A stretch of 64,000 nucleotides of DNA, taken from positions 384,844 to 448,843 of the forward strand of contig NZ_UETR01000002.1 in assembly GCF_900491745.1 (NCBI RefSeq), read 5' to 3'. This stretch comes from Amarolinea aalborgensis. Its GTDB lineage: Bacteria; Chloroflexota; Anaerolineae; SSC4; Amarolineaceae. Below the pieces are notes generated by a model, which was given only the letters and a program-made list of their open reading frames with translations, did not search any database and was not told where the DNA came from. The translations under genes were made by a program, and so were the position numbers. Numbering within the stretch: the stretch's first letter is position 1; each line of letters starts with the position of its first letter. Positions 43,741 through 52,708 of this stretch are shown here, piece after piece.

Positions 43741-44580
43741 TCAAGGCTGGGGTTGATCGTCGAGGTATGCGGGCGCGGGAGTCGTGGGCGCCCAGCGCGC
43801 GCGTGCCAGGGTGAAGGCCCACACCTGCTGTGCGCCGGCCGCGGCCAGGGCTTCGGCGCATGCGCCCAGGGTTGACCCGGTGGTGCACACATCATCTACG
43901 AGCACCACGTGACGCCCAAGCACATGCGGGGCGCGCTCACGGCCAACGGTAAACGCCTCCGCCACGTTTTGGCGGCGCGCCTGCGCGTTCAGCGTGACCT
44001 GCGGCGCGGTCTGGCGCGTGCGCTCGAGCAAGCGACCGTCCACCGCAATGCCGAGCGCCGGGCCAATGACATCAGCCAGCAGTTGTGACTGGTTGTAACC
44101 GCGTTCGCGTTCACGCGCGGGATGCAGCGGCACCGGCGCAAGGACGTCCACAGGTTGGGGTAGGTGGCGCCAACTCGGCAGCATCAGCTCTGCCAACGGC
44201 GCGGCCAGGTCGCGCGCGTGTTTGTACTTCAGCGCATGGATGGCCGGCCGCACCGGCCCTGCGAACAAGAGCGCCGACCGGATGCCGGTCAGGGCTGTGG
44301 ATTGGTTCTTGCACGAAGGGCAGGCGGCGCCCTGGACGCCAGGTTGTCCGCAGCGCTGGCACCAGGGAGGACCCAGGCGGGTGACCAACCCTCTGCATGT
44401 CAGGCACAGGCGTCCGCCCGGCTGGCCGCTCTGGCCGCAGTGGACGCAGCGCGGTGGAAAGAGCAGGTCCAGGAAGGTCCGCTGCAGCCGCGTCAGCATG
44501 CGCCGGAGCGATTGACTGCTCGCTTGCGTGTCAGGCTGCGCGAGGATCCGATGCGGGGCGTGTTGTTGATTGTTTGACAT
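43741..44580 (-). CDS. comF: ComF-family amidophosphoribosyltransferase-like protein
   Basis: A 279-residue ComF protein. The N-terminal zinc-binding part has paired cysteines (FPPRCVHCGQ, LCLTCRG, WCQRCGQPG, ACPSCKN) and the C-terminal phosphoribosyltransferase fold carries the PRPP loop VVLVDDVCTTGSTLGAC. ComF homologues take part in DNA uptake in naturally competent bacteria and, as GntX, in DNA use as nutrient. PVPLHPARERERGYNQSQLLA is a further family hallmark. It has a short polar N-terminal extension of ~30 residues. Upstream on the same strand is a Flp-like pilin gene. Confidence 0.93.
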   Translation of the reverse strand: MSNNQQHAPHRILAQPDTQASSQSLRRMLTRLQRTFLDLLFPPRCVHCGQSGQPGGRLCLTCRGLVTRLGPPWCQRCGQPGVQGAACPSCKNQSTALTGIRSALLFAGPVRPAIHALKYKHARDLAAPLAELMLPSWRHLPQPVDVLAPVPLHPARERERGYNQSQLLADVIGPALGIAVDGRLLERTRQTAPQVTLNAQARRQNVAEAFTVGRERAPHVLGRHVVLVDDVCTTGSTLGACAEALAAAGAQQVWAFTLARARWAPTTPAPAYLDDQPQP

Positions 44581-44624
44581 AAGCCAGGCTGTGTCGCGAG
44601 ATCATCGCCGACAGGCGGCGGCGC

Positions 44625-44798
44625 TTACTGCGATGGGAAAATACTCTGCCAGGCTGTAATGATCCACACACGCATATCGTCGCCCATGATCAGGAGGATG
44701 GCTAGAACAACGATGGCGATGAGAATCAGGATCAACGCGAATTCGGCGAAGCTCTGCCCGTCGTCGCGTGCGAGTTGGGAGAGCCATTGCTTACGCAT
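44625..44798 (-). CDS. Flp/Tad-type (type IVb) pilin-like small protein
   Basis: A 57-residue protein resembling Flp family type IVb pilins: a short basic leader, then GQSFAEFALILILIAIVVLAILLI, i.e. a processing-site-like Gly/Glu followed by one hydrophobic helix, and a short C-terminal tail. The start ATG at 44798 has GGAG eight bases upstream (plus strand 44807-44810); an in-frame GTG nine bases earlier overlaps that site. No prepilin peptidase, Tad ATPase or other pilus genes occur in the window, so the pilin is orphaned here. Its proximity to comF may hint at a DNA-uptake surface structure; that is speculation. Confidence 0.72.
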   Translation of the reverse strand: MRKQWLSQLARDDGQSFAEFALILILIAIVVLAILLIMGDDMRVWIITAWQSIFPSQ

Positions 44799-44914
44799 CT
44801 TTGTCACTCCGGCGTCGCCACATACGACGCATGTTCAAGATCGTAACTGCCTAAATTGTAACATACCTCTGTTGAGACGCCAAACCGCTTGACGCATCAT
44901 GGCGACAAACGCGA

Positions 44915-44943
44915 TTGACAAACCTTCCTATGACGCGTATAAT
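44915..44943 (+). promoter_or_regulatory. Perfect-consensus sigma-70 promoter (M6 protease gene)
   Basis: TTGACA (44915-44920) and TATAAT (44938-44943) are separated by exactly 17 bp, the full consensus. The protein start lies 252 bp downstream of the -10 box. Confidence 0.85.
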
Positions 44944-44949
44944 CGAATT

Positions 44950-45195
44950 TGAGCACACGCTATTTGCCCAACTCATGCCGTCACGATTCCCGACGAGAAA
45001 TACCTAGCCAGTTTTGGCGCGCCGCCACGCACATGGTGATGTTGGCTGATCTGGGCCAGGCGCGCCAGGCGCCAAGCAAAGGAGGTGATCGCGCTCCACC
45101 AATCTCTGTTGCTCCTCCCCCGTTGCGACCTTGCAGGGGGTCTCGCTTCAGCACGCGACATCCCTGGCGAACCAATCTCCAAAGAAGGAACTCAG
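44950..45195 (+). promoter_or_regulatory. ~245-nt 5' leader of the M6 protease gene
   Basis: A long untranslated leader with no convincing ORF. It contains AAAGGAGGTGATC, a perfect anti-16S-type sequence at ~45078-45090, more than 100 nt before the real start and without a start codon at proper spacing. GAAGGA precedes the true ATG. The leader could carry regulatory RNA structure; I recognise no known riboswitch. The leader of the gene at 49885 has a similar AAGGAGGTG box. Confidence 0.5.
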
Positions 45196-48100
45196 ATGAC
45201 TACGAATCAGCATCGAACAACGTGGTTTACATGGTTTCTCGTCGTAACCATGCTCATCGTCGCCCTGGCGCCCATGTCGGCCCTGGCCTCGGCGCCCGAA
45301 GGAAAGACCGGCGCCGCCGCAGCGCCGCCCTCCATTCCCTGGCAGAAGTTCATCCGTTCACAGCCCAACCCCATGCCGCCGGCCGATGATTTTGTCATCG
45401 AGAACATGCTGCGCGCGGATGGCGCGTTGACGCTCAACTCGTCGGCCGCGGATGCCAAAGCCGCCGTGGAAGCCTACAAAGAAGCCCTTAATCGCCAGAA
45501 GGGCATGAGCGGCCCCAACCCGATCGCGTACGCCAAGCGACTGGCCGCCTGGAACCAGGCCAAGGCGATGGGCAAAAGCCCCATGGCTGCCGGTTTCGGC
45601 GAAACCGGTGAAGCCAAGCTCCTGATGGCGATTGTCGAGTTTACCGGCTCGCAGACTTTCGACAATTACCACGTGGTTGACGGCCAGTGCGTGCCCGATG
45701 GCACGACCACGACGATTGATGGCCCGCTGCACAACCAGATCCCTGACCCCGCGCCGACGGGCGACAACAACAGCATGTGGGTGCCAGATTTCACCACCAG
45801 CTTCTACCAGAACCTGTTCTTCGGCGAAGGGCCGACGGCCGGCGTCGGCGTCGTGCGCCCTGACCTGAACAACGGCGCAGGTGTAGACCTGACCGGCCAC
45901 ACGGCCACCAACTGGTACCTCAAGCAGTCCGAGGGGCTTTACCACCTGACCGGCGATTTCTACGGCTGGGTGCAGCTCCCGGTGTCTGAGGGCGAATATG
46001 GCGCGGATGATCCCTGCACCAGCGGCTCCAACATGAGCCGCAACGGCCCTGTGTTCCGCGTTGCGGCTGACACGGCCGATGCCATCAACGCGGCCTATCC
46101 TGGCTTCGACTGGCGCCAGTGGGACACCGACCATGACGGTATTGTGGACCACTTCATGATCGCCCATGCCGGCATCGGCAACGAAGCTGGCGGCGGTGCG
46201 CAAGGCGAGTTCTCGATCTGGGCGCACAGTTGGGATGTCTACGAGGATACCTACGGCGACGGTTCGACCCTGGGCCACCTGGTCGCGGGCATGGACACAC
46301 CCGATGATCGCTCCGACGACATTCGCGTCTTCAACTACACCATCGTACCCGAAGATGCCGACATCGGCGTCATCGTGCACGAATACGGTCATGACATTGG
46401 CCTGCCTGACTACTATGACACTTCGGGCGCGACCGAAAATTCGACCGCGTTTTGGGATGTCATGTCGGCCGGCTCATGGACGGGCGAACTGGGCGGGGCC
46501 GATCCGGCCAGCTTCAATCCCTGGGCGCGCACCTTCTTCGGTTGGACCAATCCGCTGGTTGTGGACTACAACATGCCGCAGCCGATGGATGTGATGCTGG
46601 GCCAGGCCGCGGGCACGCCTGCGGGCACCGAGGACACCGTACGCGTCAACCTGCCTTCGACCGTGGTCAATATCCCCAACAAGGCCGGCGAAGGCAAGGG
46701 CTGGCACAATGTGTTGGGCGACAACCGCGACGAATCGGTGTACCGCAGCTGGGATCTGAGCGGCCTCTCCGGCAGCCTGACCGTCAGCTTCACGACCTAC
46801 ATTGACCTCGAAGCGGACTACGATTACGGTTACTTCCAGGTCTCCACCGACGGCGGCAGCACATGGGCCTCGCTGCAAGACATGGATGGCGTCGCGGTGA
46901 CGGACCCGGTGGGCGGTCTCAACGACCACTACGAAGGCGTCTTGCGCTACGACCTGTCCGCTTACGTCGGCTTGAGCAATGTCATGACGCGCTTCCGCCA
47001 AATCTCCGACGGCGGCGTGCAGTGGGAGGGTTGGTGGATTGACAATCTGATGGCCGCGAATAACGGCATCGTGATCTACGCCAACGACCTGGAAGACTCG
47101 AGCGACTGGACCCTGGACGGCTGGGAAATCGTGCCGATTGACGTCAACATTGAGCACTACTACATGCTCGAATGGCGCAACATGGGCGGCTTCGGCGCAG
47201 ACGACGGTCTGGCCTATGGCTACTTGACGCTGACGCACCCCGGCGACGGCTGGATCGTGGATCGCGTCCCGGCCAACGTGCCCGGCATGGTGGTCTGGTA
47301 TCGCAATGACGACTACCCCAACAACAATGTCCTTGCCGGCGGCCGTGCGGCCAATTCGCCGGCCTACGGCCCCAAGGGCAGCATGCTCGTGGTGGACGCC
47401 AATCCCGACCCGGTGTTGTGGAGCGGCGGCTTCTGGAACCCAGCGGCCAACGCCCGCCAGCCGCAAATGAACGGCCGTCGCCAGTCTATGGACGCGGCCT
47501 TTGGTCTGGCGCCGACGGCTGTCTGGAACCTGCACGATTTCGCCAACATCGCCAACCCGGTGCTCCCCTTGGGCAACCGGCCGGCCAAGCCGGCGTTCCA
47601 TGACAGCATGGGTTACGTGCCTGGCTTTGCCTGGCCCGATAACGGCTTCATCTATACGATCGCCAACGCTTCCAGCGTGGTCATCCCAGCCAGCGGCGAC
47701 TACACGACGCGTGTTCGCGGCCTGGCTGCGGACGGCGTCAACCTGGACGGCGACTTCACCGACCTGTGGGGCGCCACCGTTTCCGGTCGTGAGCTGGGCT
47801 CTGGAAATCCTGGCGACAACCATACGCAGTACGGACTGCACTTCCAGGTGATGGACCAGGCGGCCGATGGCTCTTATGGTCACGTCAAGATCTGGAACGC
47901 GCCGACTGAGATCGTGGCCAACATCACGGTCACTCCGGACACCTTTGCGGTTGGTCAAACCGCCACCGTTGATGTGCACAACATGAACAACGGCGGCGCG
48001 GAGAGCGGCCTGCTGCATGTGGTGGGCATTGACCGCAGCCTGGTCTCCTACGTAGACGGCAGCGTCTACGGCGGCGCCTTCCCCATCAGCGTACCGGCTG

Positions 48101-48918
48101 GTGTGGCGGCTCAGATGTACAAGAGTGGCGGCGCGGCAGCGCTCAAGGACGCCTACCGCCCTGACAGCGGCGTCGTGGCCATTGCCTACGTCGGCGACAT
48201 GATGACCGGCGAGGAAGTGCATTTTGGCTTCCAGGTGAAGGCAGAGATGGGCGCGGCCGGCGGTAACTGGTCGTTCGTGGACAACGTGTACAAGATGGGC
48301 GAGATGATCGCCAGCGCGTCTGCCAGCTTCAGCGTGCCGGCCCTCAACTCCTACGAGGTCACGCTGCAGGACGGCCTGAACGGCTACAGCGGCACGAGCG
48401 ACACCTTCCTCAATGCCTGGATGCCGACCATGCCGTATGGCGGCGCGACTAACTTCTACGTGCGCCAGCCTGGCGTCAAGACATCGCTGGTCAAGTTCGA
48501 TCTGTCAGCCTTGCCCAACACCGCCCAGGTGGAACAGGCGCAGATTGGTCTCTACGTCACCTACGGCAGCGGCAACCCGGTGACGCTGGAAGCCTATCAG
48601 GTCTACAAGCCGTGGTCAGAGATGGCCGCGACGTGGAATGAGGCTGATGCGGGCATGCCGTGGGAGATGCCTGGCGCGATGGGGCCGAGTGACCGCGCGG
48701 CGACGTTCGCCGATCGCGTTAGCTTCGGCGGCTCGGGCCGCTGGGTCTGGTTCAACGTGCAAGATCTGGCGCAGATGTGGGTGATGAACGCGAACAGCAA
48801 TCAGGGCATTGCCCTGGTGGGCGGCGGCAACACCAACTCTGAGCTGGAGTTCACGTCGTCCGACTACATTGTGACCTTCGTGCGCCCGCAGATGAAGATC
48901 GTCTACAAGGCGCCGTAA
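45196..48918 (+). CDS. Secreted M6-family (immune inhibitor A-like) metalloprotease with DNRLRE tail
   Basis: A 1240-residue secreted metalloprotease. A signal peptide (~1-36) is followed by a propeptide-like region, then the M6 catalytic domain with zinc motif HEYGHDIGLPDYYD at 395-408 (His395, Glu396, His399). Middle domains resemble the immune-inhibitor-A beta-sandwich (DNRDESVYRSWDLSGLSG, GGSTWASLQ). Residues ~912-1240 form a cohesin-like domain plus a DNRLRE domain that is shared, at high identity, with the ScyD/ScyE-like protein encoded at 49885. Likely an extracellular protease acting on host, prey or detritus proteins. The start at 45196 is fixed by GAAGGA and the signal peptide. Confidence 0.9.
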   Translation: MTTNQHRTTWFTWFLVVTMLIVALAPMSALASAPEGKTGAAAAPPSIPWQKFIRSQPNPMPPADDFVIENMLRADGALTLNSSAADAKAAVEAYKEALNRQKGMSGPNPIAYAKRLAAWNQAKAMGKSPMAAGFGETGEAKLLMAIVEFTGSQTFDNYHVVDGQCVPDGTTTTIDGPLHNQIPDPAPTGDNNSMWVPDFTTSFYQNLFFGEGPTAGVGVVRPDLNNGAGVDLTGHTATNWYLKQSEGLYHLTGDFYGWVQLPVSEGEYGADDPCTSGSNMSRNGPVFRVAADTADAINAAYPGFDWRQWDTDHDGIVDHFMIAHAGIGNEAGGGAQGEFSIWAHSWDVYEDTYGDGSTLGHLVAGMDTPDDRSDDIRVFNYTIVPEDADIGVIVHEYGHDIGLPDYYDTSGATENSTAFWDVMSAGSWTGELGGADPASFNPWARTFFGWTNPLVVDYNMPQPMDVMLGQAAGTPAGTEDTVRVNLPSTVVNIPNKAGEGKGWHNVLGDNRDESVYRSWDLSGLSGSLTVSFTTYIDLEADYDYGYFQVSTDGGSTWASLQDMDGVAVTDPVGGLNDHYEGVLRYDLSAYVGLSNVMTRFRQISDGGVQWEGWWIDNLMAANNGIVIYANDLEDSSDWTLDGWEIVPIDVNIEHYYMLEWRNMGGFGADDGLAYGYLTLTHPGDGWIVDRVPANVPGMVVWYRNDDYPNNNVLAGGRAANSPAYGPKGSMLVVDANPDPVLWSGGFWNPAANARQPQMNGRRQSMDAAFGLAPTAVWNLHDFANIANPVLPLGNRPAKPAFHDSMGYVPGFAWPDNGFIYTIANASSVVIPASGDYTTRVRGLAADGVNLDGDFTDLWGATVSGRELGSGNPGDNHTQYGLHFQVMDQAADGSYGHVKIWNAPTEIVANITVTPDTFAVGQTATVDVHNMNNGGAESGLLHVVGIDRSLVSYVDGSVYGGAFPISVPAGVAAQMYKSGGAAALKDAYRPDSGVVAIAYVGDMMTGEEVHFGFQVKAEMGAAGGNWSFVDNVYKMGEMIASASASFSVPALNSYEVTLQDGLNGYSGTSDTFLNAWMPTMPYGGATNFYVRQPGVKTSLVKFDLSALPNTAQVEQAQIGLYVTYGSGNPVTLEAYQVYKPWSEMAATWNEADAGMPWEMPGAMGPSDRAATFADRVSFGGSGRWVWFNVQDLAQMWVMNANSNQGIALVGGGNTNSELEFTSSDYIVTFVRPQMKIVYKAP

Positions 48919-49035
48919 GGGATCGCTGAATAAGGAATGCTGAAGGCGGAATGGGAAGCGCAGAGTACAAAGTACAAAGCGCAGAGTACAAAGTGCATAG
49001 TGCATAGTCCATTCAAGTAGCGCCGACAGCACGAC

Positions 49036-49098
49036 GAAGCCGGGTTTCGTGCGCCATCTCTAGCGGATGGCGTAGGAAGCCCGGCTTCTTGTTGGTTT
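49036..49098 (+). terminator. Intrinsic terminator of the M6 protease gene
   Basis: GAAGCCGGG (49036-49044) pairs with CCCGGCTTC (49080-49088), with an inner GCGCCATC/GGATGGCG stem, followed by TTGTTGGTTT. The sequence before it (48919-49020) is purine-rich low-complexity repeat. Confidence 0.8.
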
Positions 49099-49131
49099 GC
49101 GCGCCAGGCGCGCTGGAGTCAAGAATGGAAA

Positions 49132-49512
49132 TCAGGCAGTGAGCAACAATTCACTGAGTTGCTCTACCGCGCTGCGCTGGCTCTGTTTACGGAACAACTC
49201 GACAAACGCTTGGGCGCGCGCTTTGTATGCCTCATCCGACAGGTTGATGACCGATTTCTCTCCTGACGCCCGCTCGAATACCATGCACAGAGCTGCTGGT
49301 TCCACGTAGCCGAGGATCATCCCCAACAGTGTTTTGCTGGCGAGGTCGAGATTAGCGTTCGTCAGGGAAAGGTCATCGTAGGCCCCGTGGAAAAGGTGAG
49401 CGCCATCCGGTATTCGATCGGACAAAGATGGCGCCCCCATTTCATCAATCAACAAATGGGCCAATCGGTCCAGGTTTTTGTCTGTGATGTCCGTATGACT
49501 ATTTCTTCTCAT
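49132..49512 (-). CDS. Hypothetical protein (helix-rich, ~126 aa)
   Basis: A 126-residue cytoplasmic protein I do not recognise. It is mostly helical: DKNLDRLAHLLIDEM, LDLASKTLLGMILGYVEPAALCMVF and DEAYKARAQAFVELFRKQSQR, with no signal peptide, membrane helix or catalytic motif. Composition is less GC-biased than its neighbours. The start is uncertain: the ATG at 49512 is used here, while in-frame TTG at 49533 lies near a purine-rich AAAAGG. It is flanked by two plus-strand secreted-protein genes and is convergent with the first of them. Real coding is likely but not certain. Confidence 0.6.
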   Translation of the reverse strand: MRRNSHTDITDKNLDRLAHLLIDEMGAPSLSDRIPDGAHLFHGAYDDLSLTNANLDLASKTLLGMILGYVEPAALCMVFERASGEKSVINLSDEAYKARAQAFVELFRKQSQRSAVEQLSELLLTA

Positions 49513-49626
49513 GGTACGCACGCTTGTATCCAAGCCTTTTCACCCATGGGCGGAGTATACAACAGATTCTTTGGCCGGTCAACCGTTGTCCATTCTAACG
49601 GGTTGACATCTTTTTCGGTTTTTTGG

Positions 49627-49655
49627 TTGACAAACCTGGGGCGGGCGGTTATAAT
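49627..49655 (+). promoter_or_regulatory. Perfect-consensus sigma-70 promoter (ScyD/ScyE-like gene)
   Basis: TTGACA (49627-49632) and TATAAT (49650-49655) at 17-bp spacing, the second full-consensus promoter in the window. The protein start is 229 bp downstream. Confidence 0.85.
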
Positions 49656-49661
49656 AACCGC

Positions 49662-49884
49662 AGGAACGCTGGTAAGGCGTCAACGTTTGCGATTACATGA
49701 TCGCCTCATGTTCCCTTGACCCCCGGACGCCGTCAAATCAAACCTGGCTGCACAATTGACGTCCCACACACTGGTAATCCCAGCGATTGTTGCTTACCTG
49801 CCGGAAGGAGGTGCTTCGAGCGCGGACATTGCGCGTATCCCTGCTCAGGACGATCCGATCACTATTTCAACAGGAGATTCACGT
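49662..49884 (+). promoter_or_regulatory. ~220-nt 5' leader of the ScyD/ScyE-like gene
   Basis: The leader contains AAGGAGGTG at ~49804-49812 with no start codon at proper spacing, as does the leader of the M6 protease gene, suggesting a shared leader design. CAGGAGAT precedes the true ATG. No known riboswitch is recognised. Confidence 0.45.
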
Positions 49885-52059
49885 ATGAACAAGCGTAACG
49901 CTCGTATCGTTTCATTTGCCCTGGTCATCATGCTGCTGCTGGTTGCAATGGCGCCGGCGGTTGGCGCCAGTGCGCCCGCGTCAAAACCGGTGTTCAAACC
50001 CACCTTGTGGGGAAATTATGTTCCCAACAGCGCTCCGTCGCTGCGCCCCACCTCTTTTCAGGTGGTCGCGCAGGGACTGAACAACCCACGCGGCATGGCG
50101 TTTGGCCCGGATGGCGGTCTCTACATCGCCGAGGCTGGCGTCGGTGGGCCAACGTGCTTCACCTTCCCGGACGGATCGCAGGTCTGTTGGGGATACACCG
50201 GCCAGATCACGCGTGTGCTGAACGGCCAGCAGTCGGTGTTTAGCCCTGGGCTGGTTTCTCTCTCCACGCCCGACGGCGAGGGGGTCGGGGCGCAGGACGT
50301 TGCGTTCGATGCACAAGGCAATTTGTACGCCATTATTGGTTTGGGCGCTGATCCCGCGCTGCGCGACCCCCAGGGCTTCTTGGGCGCAGACGGCATGAAC
50401 TTCGGCCAACTAGTGCAGATTCATGCCGATGGCACCTGGCAGAACATGGTTGACGTTGCTGGCTATGAAGGCATCGCGAACCCGGACGGTGGATTGCTTG
50501 ACAGCAATCCCTACTCCGTGCTGGCAACAGCCGACGGCTTTGCCGTGGCCGACGCGGGCGGTAATGACCTGCTAAAGATTGACATGAACGGCGTCATCTC
50601 GACGACCGCTGTCTTCCCGGATCGCATGGTCGAGTTTCCGCCCGGCTCCGGCACGATGATCCCGATGCAGGCCGTGCCAACCACCGTGCAAATGATGTCT
50701 GATGGTTCGTATGCCGTCGGTCAGCTGACCGGTTTCCCCTTCCCGGTAGGCGGCGCCAATGTCTATCGCGTGCCGATGGGCGGCGCGCCTGAGACCTACG
50801 CCAGCGGCTTCACCAACATCCTGGGCACGGTCTTCGGTCCGGACGGCAGTCTGTATGTCCTTGAAATGGCCCATAACAGCCTGCTTTCGGGAGACCCCAC
50901 GGGTGCGCTCTACCGCGTGGCGCCTAATGGCACGCGCACACTAATCACGCAAGATCTCTTCCTGCCCACGGGCCTGGCTTACGGCCCCGACGGCGCGCTC
51001 TACGTGGCTGAATATGGCGTTATCCCAGGCATGGGCCGCGTCGTGCGCATTGCCATCGAAGATTCGGTCATGGTGGATCCCGACACGGCCATGGTAGGGC
51101 AGACCGTGACAGTGCACGCACACGCCATGAACTACGGCGGCGATACCATGGGCATTCTGCACATCGTGCCGATTGACCGCAGCCTGGTGTCGTATGTGGA
51201 TGGCAGCGTCTTTGGCGGCGCCATCCCGGTCACCGTGCCGATGGGCGAGGCGCGGCGGCTGTACCAGGCTGGCGGCGAGAAGGCCTTGCGCGCGGCCAGC
51301 AGCAGCGGCGTGGTGGTTGGCGTCGCGTGGATTGGCAACCAGATGGCCGGCTCGGAAGTGCACTTTGGCTTCCAAGCCAAGGTGGAACTGGGCGCGGCAG
51401 GCGCCGGCGTGACCTTCATGCTCCATTCCTACCAGATGAACGCCGAGGTCGCATCGGCATCCGCCAGCGTCAGCGTGCCGGAGTTACGTGACTTCGAGGT
51501 GACTCTGCAGGATGGCGTGAACGGCTACAGCGGCGCCAGCGACACGTTCCTCAATGCCTGGATGCCGATGACGCCGTATGGCGCCAGCGCGAACTTCTAT
51601 GTACGCCAGCCCGGCATCAAGAACGCCCTGGTGCAATTCGACCTCTCTGGCGTCAACAGCGCCGCGCATATCTCGCAGGCGCGAATCGGGGTGTGGGTCA
51701 CCTACGGCAGCGGCAATCCGGTGGACCTGATGGCCTACCAAGTGCTCAAGCCCTGGTCAGAGATGGCCGCCACCTGGATGCAGGCGGATGCCGGCATGGC
51801 CTGGGAGATGCCTGGCGCCATGGGGCCGAGCGATCATGCCAGCATGTTGGCCGACCGTGTTTCCTTCGGCGGTTCTGGCCGTTGGGTCTGGTTCGATGTG
51901 ACCGACGAGGCGCAGATGTGGGTGATGCACCCCGACATGAACCACGGCATCGTCATCATGGGCGGCGGCAGCACCAACTCCGAGCTGGAGTTCACGTCGT
52001 CCGACTACAGTGTGACCTTCGTGCGCCCGCAAATGAAGCTGGTCTACCAGGCGCCTTGA
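49885..52059 (+). CDS. Secreted ScyD/ScyE-family beta-propeller protein with DNRLRE tail
   Basis: A 724-residue secreted protein. Signal peptide ~1-34 (ARIVSFALVIMLLLVAMAPAVGAS); residues ~55-390 are a six-bladed NHL/ScyD-ScyE-type propeller with repeated blade motifs such as NNPRGMAFGPDGGLYIAEAG, LGTVFGPDGSLYVLEMA and LPTGLAYGPDGALYVAEYG. Residues ~397-724 repeat the module found at the end of the M6 protease: a cohesin-like domain (DRSLVSYVDGSVFGGAIPV) and a DNRLRE domain (DFEVTLQDGVNGYSGASDTF). ScyD and ScyE were named for cyanobacterial scytonemin clusters, but this branch is a general extracellular family. Function unknown; likely surface or matrix binding. Confidence 0.88.
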   Translation: MNKRNARIVSFALVIMLLLVAMAPAVGASAPASKPVFKPTLWGNYVPNSAPSLRPTSFQVVAQGLNNPRGMAFGPDGGLYIAEAGVGGPTCFTFPDGSQVCWGYTGQITRVLNGQQSVFSPGLVSLSTPDGEGVGAQDVAFDAQGNLYAIIGLGADPALRDPQGFLGADGMNFGQLVQIHADGTWQNMVDVAGYEGIANPDGGLLDSNPYSVLATADGFAVADAGGNDLLKIDMNGVISTTAVFPDRMVEFPPGSGTMIPMQAVPTTVQMMSDGSYAVGQLTGFPFPVGGANVYRVPMGGAPETYASGFTNILGTVFGPDGSLYVLEMAHNSLLSGDPTGALYRVAPNGTRTLITQDLFLPTGLAYGPDGALYVAEYGVIPGMGRVVRIAIEDSVMVDPDTAMVGQTVTVHAHAMNYGGDTMGILHIVPIDRSLVSYVDGSVFGGAIPVTVPMGEARRLYQAGGEKALRAASSSGVVVGVAWIGNQMAGSEVHFGFQAKVELGAAGAGVTFMLHSYQMNAEVASASASVSVPELRDFEVTLQDGVNGYSGASDTFLNAWMPMTPYGASANFYVRQPGIKNALVQFDLSGVNSAAHISQARIGVWVTYGSGNPVDLMAYQVLKPWSEMAATWMQADAGMAWEMPGAMGPSDHASMLADRVSFGGSGRWVWFDVTDEAQMWVMHPDMNHGIVIMGGGSTNSELEFTSSDYSVTFVRPQMKLVYQAP

Positions 52060-52169
52060 GGGAATGATGAATGAGGAAAGCTGAACGCTGAACGCAGTGC
52101 CGAGCGCAAAGTGCAAAGCACAAAGCGCGGAGGGTGTGAGGCGTTCAGGTTAAGCCAGTCGTAAGTTCA

Positions 52170-52398
52170 CACAAAGCCACGAAGATGCCAAGAGCTTCTT
52201 TGTGGCTTTGTCTTTGTGTGCGCCAGTCATGCCCAGCGAGCCAGTTCCCCCATGCGCTGGGCACAACCGTGGATGAAAACAGGCAATCCGTGGCGATCCG
52301 TGTTCATCCGCGGCCAATTTTCAGATTAGTCCTCACACAAAGCCACCAAGATGCCAAAAGCTTCTTCGTGGCTTTGTGTCTTTGTGTGAGCCAGTCCT
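52170..52398. repeat. Direct pair of 'cacaaagccac' inverted-repeat elements
   Basis: Two related copies (about 52170-52222 and 52334-52398), each with outer arms CACACAAAGCCAC and GTGGCTTTGTxTTTGTGTG, flank a 47-bp mini-palindrome. Together with purine-rich low-complexity sequence (52060-52110) they fill the 391-bp gap before yggT. No gene is evident. Confidence 0.75.
52267..52313 (+). repeat. Dispersed 47-bp mini-palindrome
   Basis: Arms CCGTGGATGAA (52267-52277) and TTCATCCGCGG (52303-52313) with one mismatch, around the core GGCAATCCGTGGCGATCCG. Further copies lie at 39040-39086 (inverted), 53578-53624 and 53691-53737. Confidence 0.8.
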
Positions 52399-52450
52399 GG
52401 CCGGGGAGCCAACGTCTTCAGGTCATCCATTCGATTCCAGTTTGTTTGGG

Positions 52451-52708
52451 TCAAGGCAAGGCGCGCAGCAGCACCGATTCGAGCAGCTGCAGCGCGAACA
52501 GGACCAGGATCGGTGAAATGTCGAGGCCGCCGAAGGGGGGAATCAGGCGGCGGGCCGGCTCCAGAATCGGATCGGTGACCGACGTAAGCAGTTGCACCAG
52601 CGGGTTGGAGCGATCCAGGTTCGGGAACCAGCTCAGCAGGACCCGGATCAGAATGGCAAACTGCAACGCGCCGAACAGCAAGGTGATGAACTGACGTAGG
52701 AAAATCAT
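52451..52708 (-). CDS. yggT: YggT-family membrane protein
   Basis: An 85-residue YggT protein with two membrane helices (ITLLFGALQFAILIRVLLSW and ISPILVLFALQLLESVLLRA) around the conserved loop SWFPNLDRSNPLVQLLTSVTDPILEPARRLIPP. The family is linked to osmotic stress and to cell-division clusters next to yggS and sepF/proC; its biochemical role is unknown. The start overlaps the proC stop (ATGA), giving the common proC-yggT order. Length is normal for the single-repeat form. Confidence 0.92.
   Translation of the reverse strand: MIFLRQFITLLFGALQFAILIRVLLSWFPNLDRSNPLVQLLTSVTDPILEPARRLIPPFGGLDISPILVLFALQLLESVLLRALP

Noticed and set aside
46474..48222. 582-codon open frame on the minus strand
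   Set aside because: Antisense shadow of the M6 protease gene, whose catalytic motif and domains are all in the plus frame.
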